64,000 nt of DNA, taken from contig NZ_FWEX01000006.1 of assembly GCF_900170025.1 (NCBI RefSeq), positions 776,795 to 840,794 on the forward strand, written 5' to 3'. The position numbers and the translations under genes are program-made. Each line of letters begins with the position of its first letter. The stretch's first letter is position 1. This document shows positions 26,776 through 35,978 of the stretch, one piece after another. Below the pieces are notes generated by a model that ran no database searches, had not been told where the DNA came from, and worked only from the letters and a program-made list of their open reading frames with translations. The DNA is from Nitrospira sp. ND1 (lineage in GTDB: Bacteria; Nitrospirota; Nitrospiria; Nitrospirales; Nitrospiraceae).

Positions 26776-27975
26776 ATGAATATTCGCAAACGAATCATCG
26801 AGGATGTCCAGCTTCGTGGGAAACGCGTGATCATTCGCGCCGACTACAACGTTCCGCTCGACGATTCATTGCAGATCACCGACGACACCAGAATTCGATC
26901 CACGCTTCCCACCATCAATCGTGCCGTTGATGAGGGAGCAAAGGTCATCCTCTGCTCCCACCTCGGCCGGCCAAAGGGCAGATTCGATCCGAAATTCAGT
27001 CTGGCCCCCGTCGCAAAACGTCTCCAGCGCCTGCTCGGCAAAGAAGTGATTTTTGCCCCGGATTGCATCGGGGCGGCAGTCGAAGGTCTCGTCGCCAAGA
27101 TGCAGCCCGGCGACGTCATGCTCCTGGAAAATCTCCGTTTCCATCCGGAAGAAGAGAAGAATGACGACGGATTCTCCAAGGCCCTGGCATCCCTCGCCGA
27201 TGTGTACATCAATGACGCGTTCGGTGCCGCCCACCGGGCCCATGCCTCCACAGTCGGCATCACGAAATATATTCCTGAAGCCGCCGCCGGTTATCTCCTC
27301 AAGAAAGAAATTGAATATCTCGAAGGCGCCGTAGAAAATCCGGTGCGACCGTTCGTCGCGATTCTCGGCGGAGCTAAAGTGTCCGGCAAAATCGGCGTGA
27401 TCGAGAACCTCGGGAAAAAAGTCGACAAAGTCATCATCGGCGGCGGCATGGCTTTTACCTTCCTCAAAGCCATGGGGCTGGAGATCGGCCAATCGCTGGT
27501 TGAAAACGACATGCTCGACTTCGCCAAGGGCGTGCAAGACCATGCCTTTTCAAGCGGCGTCAAATTCTATCTCCCGGTGGACTGTGTTGTCGCGGCCAGC
27601 CGTGAACCGGGGGCTGAAACAAAGATCGTTCCGGTTCAGGAAATTCCCAAAGGCTGGTACGGACTGGATATCGGCCCCGCCTCGGTCAAACTATTCTCAG
27701 AAGCAGTTCAGGATGCCAAGACCATTCTCTGGAACGGTCCCATGGGCATGTTCGAAGTCGATGCCTTTGCCAGAGGGACCCTCGCGATGGCCCATTCCGT
27801 CGCCAATGCCTACGCCTTGACCATCGTCGGGGGAGGCGAAACCGCCCTCGCAATCCATCGGGCCGGTGAATCCGAAAGTATCTCGTTCATTTCAACCGGC
27901 GGTGGAGCGGCGCTGGAATTACTCGAGGGGAAAACCCTTCCGGGACTCGCAGCCCTTCCCAACCGTGCAGCATGA
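26776..27975 (+). CDS. pgk: Phosphoglycerate kinase
   Basis: It transfers phosphate between 1,3-bisphosphoglycerate and ADP. Diagnostic segments are RADYNVPLDD and SHLGRPKGRFDPKFSL at the N-terminal substrate site, VYINDAFGAAHRAHAS, ILGGAKVSGKI, and the nucleotide-site GGGETALAI and STGGGAALELLEGK. The length of 399 aa is typical. GAGGAG lies about 10 bases before the ATG. It sits 95 bases after gap and 39 before tpiA. Confidence 0.97.
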   Translation: MNIRKRIIEDVQLRGKRVIIRADYNVPLDDSLQITDDTRIRSTLPTINRAVDEGAKVILCSHLGRPKGRFDPKFSLAPVAKRLQRLLGKEVIFAPDCIGAAVEGLVAKMQPGDVMLLENLRFHPEEEKNDDGFSKALASLADVYINDAFGAAHRAHASTVGITKYIPEAAAGYLLKKEIEYLEGAVENPVRPFVAILGGAKVSGKIGVIENLGKKVDKVIIGGGMAFTFLKAMGLEIGQSLVENDMLDFAKGVQDHAFSSGVKFYLPVDCVVAASREPGAETKIVPVQEIPKGWYGLDIGPASVKLFSEAVQDAKTILWNGPMGMFEVDAFARGTLAMAHSVANAYALTIVGGGETALAIHRAGESESISFISTGGGAALELLEGKTLPGLAALPNRAA

Positions 27976-28014
27976 CGACAACGTCTACCGTTTCCTCCCC
28001 GCAATAGAGGCTCC

Positions 28015-28794
28015 GTGAGAACTCGCTTCATCGTCGGCAACTGGAAAATGAATAAGACCGCCTCGGACGCCGGGGCATTCGTTCATCGTCTATCGCAGGA
28101 ATTGCCCCACCATGCCGGAATCCAGATCGGCCTGACACCGCCATTTACGGCGCTGCACGCCGTACGCGAGGCGCTGGGCCCGGCCTCGGCCGTTCTCCTC
28201 GGCGCGCAAAATCTCTATTGGGAAGATAAAGGAGCATTCACCGGCGAAGTGTCCGGGGCGATGCTGAAGGACATCGGTTGCCAGTTTGTCCTCGTCGGCC
28301 ATTCGGAGCGGCGACAGTATTTCGGCGACCAGGACAGCTGGACGAATAAAAAAGTTCTAGCCGCCCTTCGGCATGGCCTTCAACCGATTCTGTGCGTGGG
28401 AGAAACACTCCAGGATCGTGATTCGGGACAGACCGACCTCGTCATTCAAAGACAGCTTCGCGCCGGACTTGCCGGGACCGAGGCACACACGCTTCCAACC
28501 CTGACGATCGCCTATGAGCCAGTGTGGGCCATTGGAACTGGGCGGGCTGCGTCACCGGAGCAGGCGGTCCCGGTCCATCGCCTCATCCGCCGAACCATCG
28601 GCGAACTGAGCGGAACGGACATAGGAAACCACGTCCGCATTCTATATGGAGGGAGCGTCACACCGCACAATATCGCCGACTTTCTAGCATCCGAAGAAAT
28701 CGACGGCGCACTTGTCGGCGGGGCTTGTTTAGACCCGGTCTCTTTTGCTACACTCGTCAAAGTCGCAATCGGGTCCAAACCCATCACGGCATAA
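28015..28794 (+). CDS. tpiA: Triosephosphate isomerase
   Basis: It interconverts dihydroxyacetone phosphate and glyceraldehyde 3-phosphate. The family start VGNWKMNK, the electrophilic His in [13 protein letters not shown], the catalytic Glu in [13 protein letters not shown] and the phosphate-binding ILYGGSV and LVGGACLDP are all present. The start codon is GTG at 28015, with GAGG upstream. The length of 259 aa is normal. It is followed 9 bases later by secG. Confidence 0.97.
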   Translation: MRTRFIVGNWKMNKTASDAGAFVHRLSQELPHHAGIQIGLTPPFTALHAVREALGPASAVLLGAQNLYWEDKGAFTGEVSGAMLKDIGCQFVLVGHSERRQYFGDQDSWTNKKVLAALRHGLQPILCVGETLQDRDSGQTDLVIQRQLRAGLAGTEAHTLPTLTIAYEPVWAIGTGRAASPEQAVPVHRLIRRTIGELSGTDIGNHVRILYGGSVTPHNIADFLASEEIDGALVGGACLDPVSFATLVKVAIGSKPITA

Positions 28795-28803
28795 ACACTC
28801 AAC

Positions 28804-29157
28804 ATGTATACACTACTCATCATCATTCACGTCATCGTCTGCCTGCTCATGATTGGAGCAATCCTGCTGCAGTCCGGGAAAGGCGCTGAAATCGGTGCGG
28901 CATTCGGTGGCTCCAGCCAAACCGTATTCGGCAGCCGAGGGCCCGCTAACTTCCTCAGCAAGTTCACCGTCATCACCGCATTTGTCTTCATGTTCACTTC
29001 ATTGTCTTTGGCCATCATCGCAAAGGACCGGAATTTCGCCTCCACAGTCATCGACCTGAATAAGAAACCAGCCGCCACAACCCCAAGTTCCGCGCCGGCA
29101 GAAACCACAACAACCCCTGCCGCTGAATCTCATTCATCCGGCGAGGGTTCGCACTAG
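28804..29157 (+). CDS. secG: Preprotein translocase subunit SecG
   Basis: This small inner-membrane subunit of SecYEG assists protein export. The two membrane segments are YTLLIIIHVIVCLLMIGAIL and FTVITAFVFMFTSLSLAII, joined by the conserved cytoplasmic loop LLQSGKGAEIGAAFGGSSQT and FGSRG. The C-terminal tail is Thr/Ala-rich, making the protein 117 aa. The tpiA-secG order is common in bacteria. The 143 bases beyond the stop show no strong terminator. Confidence 0.93.
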   Translation: MYTLLIIIHVIVCLLMIGAILLQSGKGAEIGAAFGGSSQTVFGSRGPANFLSKFTVITAFVFMFTSLSLAIIAKDRNFASTVIDLNKKPAATTPSSAPAETTTTPAAESHSSGEGSH

Positions 29158-29300
29158 CTTCCTCGCCTCACAGCTCCTACTGCATCGCAGGTATCAGCCG
29201 AGCACATGACGACAGCTCGCTCGCCACAGCCACGGGCTGTCGCGAATTCGCATGCTATCGAGATGTTCGCGTGGGGAAGATACTGTGATCGATGAGACTG

Positions 29301-30215
29301 CTAGACGGGAGTCAGCCACTGCCGGTGAGCGGAATCAGTCCCGCCCACCACATCAAAAAATGCTTTTTGTAAGGTTTGCGTGATCGGCCCTGGCTTTCCG
29401 CTGCCGATGCGCCGCTGATCGATTTCCGTCACAGGGGTGAGTTCTGCCGCAGTCCCGGTGACAAAGACTTCTTCTGCCACATACATTTCATCGCGCGTGA
29501 ACCGCTCCTCGACCACGGGAATATTACGCTCCTTCGCCAATTGGATGATGGAGTTGCGCGTAATTCCCTCAAGAATGGAGGTCAATGGAGTCGTTTTTAA
29601 GACACCACGTCGCACGATGAACACATTTTCTCCCGTGCCTTCCGCTACATACCCTTCAGGATCCAGCATGATCGCTTCGTCATAGCCATCGGCCTTCACT
29701 TCCCGTTTGGCCAGAATGGAGTTGACGTAATAGCCGGAAATTTTCCCGCGCGTCATGGAAACATTCACATGGTGACGCGTAAAGGACGACACTCTGGCTC
29801 GAATCCCCTTGGACAGGGCCTCATCGCCCAGATAGGTCCCCCATTGCCAGGCCGCGATGCTCACCTTGATTGGATTCTCAGCAGGGTAGAGCCCCATGGC
29901 ACCATACCCGATGTACACCAACGGACGAATGTAACAAGCCTCCAACCGATTGACCCGGACGGTTTCGACAATCGCTTCCGAGATTTGCTTCCTGTCGAAA
30001 GGCATTTCGATCAACCCGATGTGGGCGGATTCAAAGAGTCGATCCACGTGCTCAGGCAGCCTGAAAATGGCTGACCCGCTCTTCCCCTTGTAGCAGCGAA
30101 TACCCTCAAACGCTGCCAACCCGTAGTGAAGCGAGTGCGTGAGCACATGAACCTGCGCATCAGCCCAGGCCGCAAACTTCCCATCCATCCATATTTTTTC
30201 GCTGGTTTGTAACAT
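29301..30215 (-). CDS. ilvE: Branched-chain amino acid aminotransferase
   Basis: This PLP enzyme performs the last step of Val, Leu and Ile synthesis. The class IV transaminase signature is complete: HVLTHSLHYGLAAFEGIR, the catalytic Lys in MTRGKISGYYVNS, EGYVAEGTGENVF and SILEGITRNSIIQLA, plus VFVTGTAAELTPV. At 304 aa it has normal length. The start MLQTSEKIWMDGK matches the family, but there is no leader: the predicted -10 box ends 7 bases before the ATG, and no Shine-Dalgarno sequence is present. Confidence 0.95.
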   Translation of the reverse strand: MLQTSEKIWMDGKFAAWADAQVHVLTHSLHYGLAAFEGIRCYKGKSGSAIFRLPEHVDRLFESAHIGLIEMPFDRKQISEAIVETVRVNRLEACYIRPLVYIGYGAMGLYPAENPIKVSIAAWQWGTYLGDEALSKGIRARVSSFTRHHVNVSMTRGKISGYYVNSILAKREVKADGYDEAIMLDPEGYVAEGTGENVFIVRRGVLKTTPLTSILEGITRNSIIQLAKERNIPVVEERFTRDEMYVAEEVFVTGTAAELTPVTEIDQRRIGSGKPGPITQTLQKAFFDVVGGTDSAHRQWLTPV

Positions 30216-30222
30216 GCGCGGG

Positions 30223-30252
30223 ATAATACCAGCGCCTCGCGACGACCGTCAA
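30223..30252 (-). promoter_or_regulatory. ilvE promoter giving a probable leaderless mRNA
   Basis: On the minus strand, TTGACG (30252-30247), an 18-base spacer and TATTAT (30228-30223) with TGG before the -10 (extended -10). Only 7 bases separate the -10 from the ilvE ATG, so transcription should begin at or next to the A of the ATG. Confidence 0.6.
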
Positions 30253-30362
30253 GACAACCGCACGTAGACATTTCGATGCAGAGTCTTCAGGAATTCCGCC
30301 GCTCCCGCCCTCCTTCACGCAGCGGTTCCTGAAGCCAGCTTCGTTCAATGACGCACTAATTC

Positions 30363-30390
30363 TTGACACCCTCTCTGCGGCTATGATAAA
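30363..30390 (+). promoter_or_regulatory. Promoter of the rplU-rpmA run
   Basis: TTGACA (30363-30368), a 16-base spacer and GATAAA (30385-30390). It lies about 35 bases upstream of the rplU ATG, which has its own AGGAGAAAG ribosome-binding site. Confidence 0.55.
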
Positions 30391-30424
30391 CACCCACGTT
30401 CTGCTGACGAGGAGAAAGACGCAC

Positions 30425-30739
30425 ATGTACGCTATTATCGAGACAGGCGGAAAACAGTATCGAGTGGAAACCGGAACCGTACTCCAAGTGGAGTCACTCC
30501 CGGGTGACGTCGGGCATTCTGTGCAGATCGACAAGGTCAAGCTGCTGCATGGCGAGGGCGGACTGGTAGTCGGCCAGCCGGTGGTGGCGGGGGCGACCGT
30601 GACAGCGGAAATCATCCGCCAGGGTCGCACCAGATCGATCACGGTCTTCAAGAAGCACCGTCGCAAGAATTATCGCCGTACCAGAGGCCACCGGCAGGGC
30701 TTTACGCAGCTGCGGGTCACTGGGATCGAAACGAAGTAA
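30425..30739 (+). CDS. rplU: 50S ribosomal protein L21
   Basis: This 104-residue protein of the large ribosomal subunit begins MYAIIETGGKQYRVETG, the family signature. It ends in the conserved basic region FKKHRRKNYRRTRGHRQGFT. I start at ATG 30425, which has an AGGAGA ribosome-binding site; the frame is open 14 codons further up with non-homologous sequence. The rplU-rpmA-obg order is the usual bacterial one. Confidence 0.97.
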   Translation: MYAIIETGGKQYRVETGTVLQVESLPGDVGHSVQIDKVKLLHGEGGLVVGQPVVAGATVTAEIIRQGRTRSITVFKKHRRKNYRRTRGHRQGFTQLRVTGIETK

Positions 30740-30760
30740 CGACTCGAAGGGGAGTTTGCC

Positions 30761-31024
30761 ATGGCAACAAACAAAGGCGGCGGTTCGACAAGGAACGGCC
30801 GTGACAGTAACCCACAATACCTCGGTGTCAAAGCCTACGGCGGAGAGACGATCAAGGCAGGCTCCATCATTGTGCGCCAGCGGGGAACGAAGTTTTTCCC
30901 AGGCCTCAACGTCGGTTTGGGACGGGATCACACCCTCTATGCCTATGTGTCCGGTGTCGTGAAGTTCGAAGGTGGCCGCGGCCGTCAGAAGGTCAGCGTC
31001 TATCCCGTCACAGCGAAGGCCTGA
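30761..31024 (+). CDS. rpmA: 50S ribosomal protein L27
   Basis: The product is 87 residues and starts [20 protein letters not shown], followed by [20 protein letters not shown]. This is unmistakably L27, whose N-terminal tail reaches the peptidyl-transferase centre. No Firmicute-type N-terminal cleavage extension is present. It lies 21 bases after rplU, with a GGGGAG ribosome-binding site. Confidence 0.97.
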   Translation: MATNKGGGSTRNGRDSNPQYLGVKAYGGETIKAGSIIVRQRGTKFFPGLNVGLGRDHTLYAYVSGVVKFEGGRGRQKVSVYPVTAKA

Positions 31025-31149
31025 TCCCTCCTCAGTCCATACCTTTATTCCTACGGAACAGGTGCCTTCCGTTACAGCATCCCCCATGAGCCGGCGAATA
31101 CGCTATACTGCTGTTTCTGAATAAACACGCCGGCTCGGGGATCGCTGCC

Positions 31150-32181
31150 ATGTCTACCTTTGTCGATCAAGTCCAAATCCTGGTGAAGGCCGGTCACGGC
31201 GGCAACGGCGCCTGCAGCTTTCGGCGGGAAAAGTTCGTCCCTCGCGGCGGCCCTGACGGCGGTGACGGCGGTGACGGCGGCAGCGTCGTGGTTGAAGCCA
31301 CCACTCGCCTCAGCACCCTGCTGGATCTTCGTTACCAAAAACATTACGAGGCCGAAAAAGGCGAGACCGGAGGAGGCAGCAACTGCCATGGACGCCGGGG
31401 CGCCGACGTGCGCATTCCCGTCCCGGTCGGCACCATGGTGTTCGACGAGAACACCCAGGAACTGCTGGCCGATCTCACGAAAGACGGAGAAACCTGCGTC
31501 ATTGCCAAAGGCGGTCAGGGAGGCCGAGGCAACACCCAATTCGCCACATCGACCAACCGGGTGCCGACACAATTCGAGCCAGGCACTCCCGGCGAAGAGC
31601 GATTGCTTCGACTCGATCTCAAGCTCCTGGCCGATGTCGGATTGGTCGGCTATCCGAACGCCGGAAAATCGACACTCATCGCCGCCGTGTCCGCCGCTCG
31701 CCCCAAAATTGCCGATTACCCCTTCACCACCCTGACGCCCAACTTGGGCGTGGTACGGTGGACCGGCGAGCAGACCTTTGTCATCGCCGATATTCCAGGA
31801 TTGATCGAAGGGGCACATGAAGGCAAGGGGCTGGGATTTCAGTTTCTGCGCCACATCGAGCGAACCAGCCTGCTACTCCATGTGATCGACATTTCAGAAT
31901 GGGCCACCGAGGACCCGGTCGCGAGCCTGGAGATCATGCGCCACGAACTGACCGCCTACGATGACACATTGGCGGCGCGCCCCTTTGCCGTCGTGGGCAC
32001 AAAACTCGACGTCAAAGGCGAGGGGGAACGGCTCGAACGGCTCCGGAAGTACTGTCAGCGACGCAAGATTCCATTTTTTGCGATTTCGGCAGCCACGCGA
32101 GAAGGACTGGACGAGTGCATACGCTACATAGGCCAGCAAGTGGAACTGCTTCGGAAAACCCCGTGCGAGACGAACTCCTAA
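31150..32181 (+). CDS. obg: Obg/CgtA GTPase
   Basis: This ribosome-assembly and stress GTPase acts on the 50S subunit. The Gly-rich Obg fold is visible at the N-terminus (VKAGHGGNGACSFRREKFVP, then GGPDGGDGGDGGSVV). The G domain follows, with G1 GYPNAGKST, G3 DIPGLIEGAHEGKGLG and G4 VGTKLD. The length of 343 aa lacks the C-terminal OCT extension of some species. TATACT at 31104-31109 may be a -10 box, but no matching -35 is visible. Its 3' end overlaps proB. Confidence 0.96.
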   Translation: MSTFVDQVQILVKAGHGGNGACSFRREKFVPRGGPDGGDGGDGGSVVVEATTRLSTLLDLRYQKHYEAEKGETGGGSNCHGRRGADVRIPVPVGTMVFDENTQELLADLTKDGETCVIAKGGQGGRGNTQFATSTNRVPTQFEPGTPGEERLLRLDLKLLADVGLVGYPNAGKSTLIAAVSAARPKIADYPFTTLTPNLGVVRWTGEQTFVIADIPGLIEGAHEGKGLGFQFLRHIERTSLLLHVIDISEWATEDPVASLEIMRHELTAYDDTLAARPFAVVGTKLDVKGEGERLERLRKYCQRRKIPFFAISAATREGLDECIRYIGQQVELLRKTPCETNS

Positions 32182-33284
32182 GACAAGCCAAACGCGTCGT
32201 CATCAAGATCGGGAGCAGCCTGATCGCCTCGCGCGAAACCGGCCTGAGCGCCGAGCGGATCGAGCGCCTTGCCGGCGAAATCGCCGAGGTGCGGGCACAG
32301 GGGCGCGAGGTACTGGTCGTCTCATCCGGCGCGGTCGTATCCGGCATCAAAAAACTCGGGTTGCGCGAATACCCGAAAAGCCTGCCGCTCAAACAGGCTG
32401 CTGCTGCCGTCGGCCAAAGCCTCCTCATGTGGGCCTACGAAAAGGCCTTTGAGCGCCTCACGCTCCGCGTCGCACAGGTGCTTCTCACGCACGAAGACCT
32501 CGCCGATCGGCGACGCTTTCTCAACGCCCGGCACACCCTCACCACCTTGATCAAGTTCGGGGTGATTCCGATCATCAACGAAAACGATACCGTCGCGGTC
32601 GAGGAAATCCGCGTGGGGGATAACGATACTCTTGCGGCGCAAGTCGCCCACCTCGTCGATGCGGATTTACTGATCATCCTCTCGGACGTCGACGGGCTCT
32701 TTACCGTGGACCCCCGCAAGGACCCGACGGCCGCCTTGATTCCACTGATCCCCGAGATTACGGAAGACATCGAACAGCGGGCCGGCATGTCGTCCACCTT
32801 CGAAGGCACAGGCGGCATGGCCACCAAAGTACGCGCTGCCAAGAAGGTGGGGGAATACGGCGTCGCCACCCTGATTCTAAATGGCACCCAGACAAGACTC
32901 CTTCCGAACGTGCTTTCCGGGCAACCCGGCGGCAGCCTGTTTCTCGCCCGGGAACGACGCATGAACAGTCGCAAACACTGGATTGCGTTTACCCTGCGCC
33001 CCCGCGGCCATGTGCAGCTGGACCAGGGGGCCGTCGAGGCACTGGTACGAAACGGCAAAAGCCTCCTGGCATCGGGCATCCTCGATATTACCGGCCATTT
33101 CGACGCCGGCGATCCGGTGACCTGCGCCGGTCCTGACGGGAAAGAATGTGCTAAGGGCCTCGTCAATTTCTCCTCAGAGATCCTGACGCGAATCAAGGGG
33201 CTCAAGACGGCTGACATCCAAAAAATCCCCGGTCTTCAGGAGTATGAAGAGGTCATTCACCGCGACAACCTGGTGATCCTTTAG
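32163..33284 (+). CDS. proB: Glutamate 5-kinase with PUA domain
   Basis: It catalyses the first step of proline synthesis, ATP-dependent phosphorylation of glutamate. The amino-acid-kinase domain shows RVVIKIGSSLIASRETG, VVSSGAVVSGIKKLG, PIINENDTVAVEEIRVGDND and STFEGTGGMATKVRAAK. A C-terminal PUA domain (about 275-373) completes the normal length. I prefer the GTG at 32163, 19 bases inside the obg end; an earlier ATG at 32115 would add 16 unconserved residues. The overlap suggests coupling to obg. Confidence 0.93.
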   Translation: MRDELLRQAKRVVIKIGSSLIASRETGLSAERIERLAGEIAEVRAQGREVLVVSSGAVVSGIKKLGLREYPKSLPLKQAAAAVGQSLLMWAYEKAFERLTLRVAQVLLTHEDLADRRRFLNARHTLTTLIKFGVIPIINENDTVAVEEIRVGDNDTLAAQVAHLVDADLLIILSDVDGLFTVDPRKDPTAALIPLIPEITEDIEQRAGMSSTFEGTGGMATKVRAAKKVGEYGVATLILNGTQTRLLPNVLSGQPGGSLFLARERRMNSRKHWIAFTLRPRGHVQLDQGAVEALVRNGKSLLASGILDITGHFDAGDPVTCAGPDGKECAKGLVNFSSEILTRIKGLKTADIQKIPGLQEYEEVIHRDNLVIL

Positions 33285-33386
33285 CCAGCCGACGACCACC
33301 CATACATGGCTCGGGCGCGATGTCACCAACACCCGATCTGAATACCGGTCCGCCGCACACAGACGTTTGCATGGAGCCCGTACAAT

Positions 33387-34067
33387 ATGCGCCTGGGACT
33401 CTTGGGGGGCAGTTTTAATCCGATCCACCGGTGCCACCTCTCAATTGCCCGATCTGCCCGACAGCTCCTGCAACTGGATCGCGTCCTGTTCATCCCGACC
33501 GGTGATCCCCCGCACAAACAACCAGGCACGCTGGCCGCAGCCTCGCACCGGCACCGCATGGTCCAGCTCGCCATCCAGGACACTCCAGAGTTCGCTCTCA
33601 CGGACATTGAAATCCAACGTTCCGGCAAATCCTATTCCATCGACACGGTCCGCGCGATCCAGCAGGAATACGGCCCCGACACCGTCCTCTTTTTCATTAT
33701 CGGACTGGATGCGTTTCTGGATCTGCCCTCCTGGAAAGAAGCGGACACCCTCCTGAAGAGCTGTCACTTCGTCGTCATTTCAAGACCGTCCACGAGCTTT
33801 CAGGCGATGGCCGCAATCCCGCTCTTCCGGGACGTGCCGCAAACCACCCTAACCGCGCTGGACGAAGTGCGACAAGAACGCGCGGACGTGGCCATCACAA
33901 ACGGGCAGGCTCTGACATTCCTGCGGTTGCCCCCCTGCGACGTGTCCGCCTCGGAGATCAGGGCACGGCTGCGCAGCGGCGCCTCTCTGGCAAATCTGTT
34001 GCCCACCCCTGTCGAATCCTATATACTTCGCGAGGAGTTATACAGGGAGGACAGTGAGCGTCTCTGA
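33387..34067 (+). CDS. nadD: Nicotinate-nucleotide adenylyltransferase
   Basis: It adenylates nicotinate mononucleotide in NAD synthesis. The nucleotidyltransferase motif GLLGGSFNPIHRCHLSIA is at the N-terminus, with FFIIGLDAFLDLPSWKE and the C-terminal DVSASEIRARLRSGASLANL. The length of 226 aa is normal. The C-terminal coding end overlaps rsfS by 14 bases, the usual nadD-rsfS arrangement. nadA is elsewhere in the window. Confidence 0.95.
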   Translation: MRLGLLGGSFNPIHRCHLSIARSARQLLQLDRVLFIPTGDPPHKQPGTLAAASHRHRMVQLAIQDTPEFALTDIEIQRSGKSYSIDTVRAIQQEYGPDTVLFFIIGLDAFLDLPSWKEADTLLKSCHFVVISRPSTSFQAMAAIPLFRDVPQTTLTALDEVRQERADVAITNGQALTFLRLPPCDVSASEIRARLRSGASLANLLPTPVESYILREELYREDSERL

Positions 34068-34476
34068 ATCAAAGGCTAAAGCTCTCGCGGTGGCAAGCGC
34101 CATCCTGGACAAAAAAGCCACCGATGTTCTCATCCTGCATATCGCCACACTGACCTCCGTCGCCGACTATCTGGTCATCGGTTCCGGGGAATCGGAGCGT
34201 CAAGCGCGGGCAATGGCGGACCACGTGAGCGACGTGCTCACGGCGCAAGGTCACCGGCCGCTCAGCACTGAAGGTGCATCGTCAGCCAAGTGGGTCGTCA
34301 TGGACTTTGGTGACGTGATCGTCCACATTTTCCAAAAGGATATTCGCGAACACTACGCCCTCGAACGACTGTGGGGCGACGCGGGACAAGTTCGATTGCC
34401 GGAAGAGCGGGCCGTGAAAGCCGCTCCCCCGACACGAACCGCCACACGTCCGGCGCGCACCCGGAAACGGGTCTAG
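34054..34476 (+). CDS. rsfS: Ribosomal silencing factor RsfS
   Basis: RsfS binds L14 and blocks subunit joining during starvation. The 140-residue product has the family core [59 protein letters not shown] and YALERLWGDA, followed by a basic Arg/Thr-rich tail. The GTG start at 34054 has a GGGAGG ribosome-binding site 3 bases upstream, inside the end of nadD. The next gene begins 1 base after its stop. Confidence 0.94.
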   Translation: MSVSESKAKALAVASAILDKKATDVLILHIATLTSVADYLVIGSGESERQARAMADHVSDVLTAQGHRPLSTEGASSAKWVVMDFGDVIVHIFQKDIREHYALERLWGDAGQVRLPEERAVKAAPPTRTATRPARTRKRV

Positions 34477-34477
34477 C

Positions 34478-35878
34478 ATGTTTCGGCTCCTCTCCACGAT
34501 CTTCCTCGTCAGCGTCGGCATTTTTCTCTACAGCTATTTTCGCGAACTCAACCCCGGTACGATTACGGTTCGGACCAGCCCGGACGCGCTGTTCGAACTG
34601 AGCCCCGTCTCATTAGTCCTGTTCTCGATGGCCCTGGGCGCTACATTGGTGGCTCTCATCGTCACGATCAAAGAAACCTCCCATGTATTCATGAATTGGC
34701 GGACCAATCGACTCGTCCGCCGCAAAGAGAAGGTCGATGCCCTGCATCGGGATGGAACCCACGCCTTCATGTCCAAACGGACGGCCGATGCCGTGAACCT
34801 GTTTGAACGTGCGCTGGTGATCGATCCGAATCGAACGGATTCGCTGCTCTGGCTGGGGAACATTTACCGCTCCGAGAGCAACTTCACGGAAGCCATCCGC
34901 CTCCACCAGCAGGCCCACCGCATCGAAGAACGCAATGTGGAAGTCCTGCTCGAATTGGCCAAGGACCTGGAAGGCGCCCGACGATACGAGGACGCGCTCC
35001 AAACGCTTCAGAACATTCTCCGCATCGAGCCGGATAACCTAATGGCGTTGATCCGCAAACGTGATCTGCAAATCCGGCTGGAGAAATGGAGCGATGCGCT
35101 CGAAATTCAACACCGGCTGGTCAAAGCGAACCTCCCGGAAAGCGAACGGCGCGCCGAATCGAATCTGCTCCTCGGCTGTATGTATGAAGTCGGACGGCAA
35201 CTCCTGGAACGCGGACACCCGGACAAAGCCCGTCGCTACTTCCGCGGCGCGATCAAGAAAGATCGGACGTTCCTACCGGCCTACATCGGTATCGGTGAGA
35301 TTTTAGTCCGTGAAGGAAAAACCAAAAACGCGGTCGAAATTCTCAAGAAGATCTATGCCAAGACTCGCAGCATCATCATCCTGCACCGGCTGGAAGAACT
35401 CTTTTTGGAGCTGGGCGAGCCGGACGAGATCATCCGTGTCTACCAGGAGGCGCTCCAGCAGGACCCTCACAATGCCGTGATCCAGTTTTATCTCGGGAAA
35501 CTCTACTATCGACTCGAAATGGTCGATGAGGCCTATGACGTGCTCGCAACACTCGATGGGACACAGGAACAACTCGTCGACTACCATAAGATCATGGCCA
35601 ACCTGTACCTGCGTAAGCAGCATATGGACGAGGCCGTAGGAGAGCTCAAGAAGGCCTTGGGCTTCAAGAAACGGGTCGTGGTACCCTACCAATGCACCCA
35701 GTGCCACCATGAACTGGCCGAATGGTCAGGCCGTTGCCGGCGATGCGGACGATGGAACACCTACGTCGCCCTTCCCTGGCGGGACGCGAACCAGCCCGAT
35801 ACCGACCAGGACGGCCAGGCTTCGCGCATCCCGAACGTCCCTTATCAAGGCATTGCATCTCCATTTGAAACCGTGTAG
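34478..35878 (+). CDS. LapA-LapB-like membrane TPR protein with a C-terminal rubredoxin-type zinc site
   Basis: The N-terminal 85 residues look like LapA (DUF1049): two membrane segments (LLSTIFLVSVGIFLYSYF and LVLFSMALGATLVALIVTI) and a basic linker. About nine TPR units follow. The C-terminal CTQCHHELAEWSGRCRRCG has four Cys, as in the LapB rubredoxin-like domain. In gamma-proteobacteria LapA and LapB are separate neighbours and LapB directs FtsH-dependent LpxC turnover; here they appear fused into one 466-residue chain. It begins 1 base after rsfS, in the same run. Confidence 0.82.
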   Translation: MFRLLSTIFLVSVGIFLYSYFRELNPGTITVRTSPDALFELSPVSLVLFSMALGATLVALIVTIKETSHVFMNWRTNRLVRRKEKVDALHRDGTHAFMSKRTADAVNLFERALVIDPNRTDSLLWLGNIYRSESNFTEAIRLHQQAHRIEERNVEVLLELAKDLEGARRYEDALQTLQNILRIEPDNLMALIRKRDLQIRLEKWSDALEIQHRLVKANLPESERRAESNLLLGCMYEVGRQLLERGHPDKARRYFRGAIKKDRTFLPAYIGIGEILVREGKTKNAVEILKKIYAKTRSIIILHRLEELFLELGEPDEIIRVYQEALQQDPHNAVIQFYLGKLYYRLEMVDEAYDVLATLDGTQEQLVDYHKIMANLYLRKQHMDEAVGELKKALGFKKRVVVPYQCTQCHHELAEWSGRCRRCGRWNTYVALPWRDANQPDTDQDGQASRIPNVPYQGIASPFETV

Positions 35879-35978
35879 GGTTTCTCCGCCCTTTTTTCTT
35901 TTCACAGACACGGCCTCCGCCCACGGGTCTCCCGATCGGGAATCAAGGTTCGATCTGTCTTTTCGAGGAGTAGCGTGC

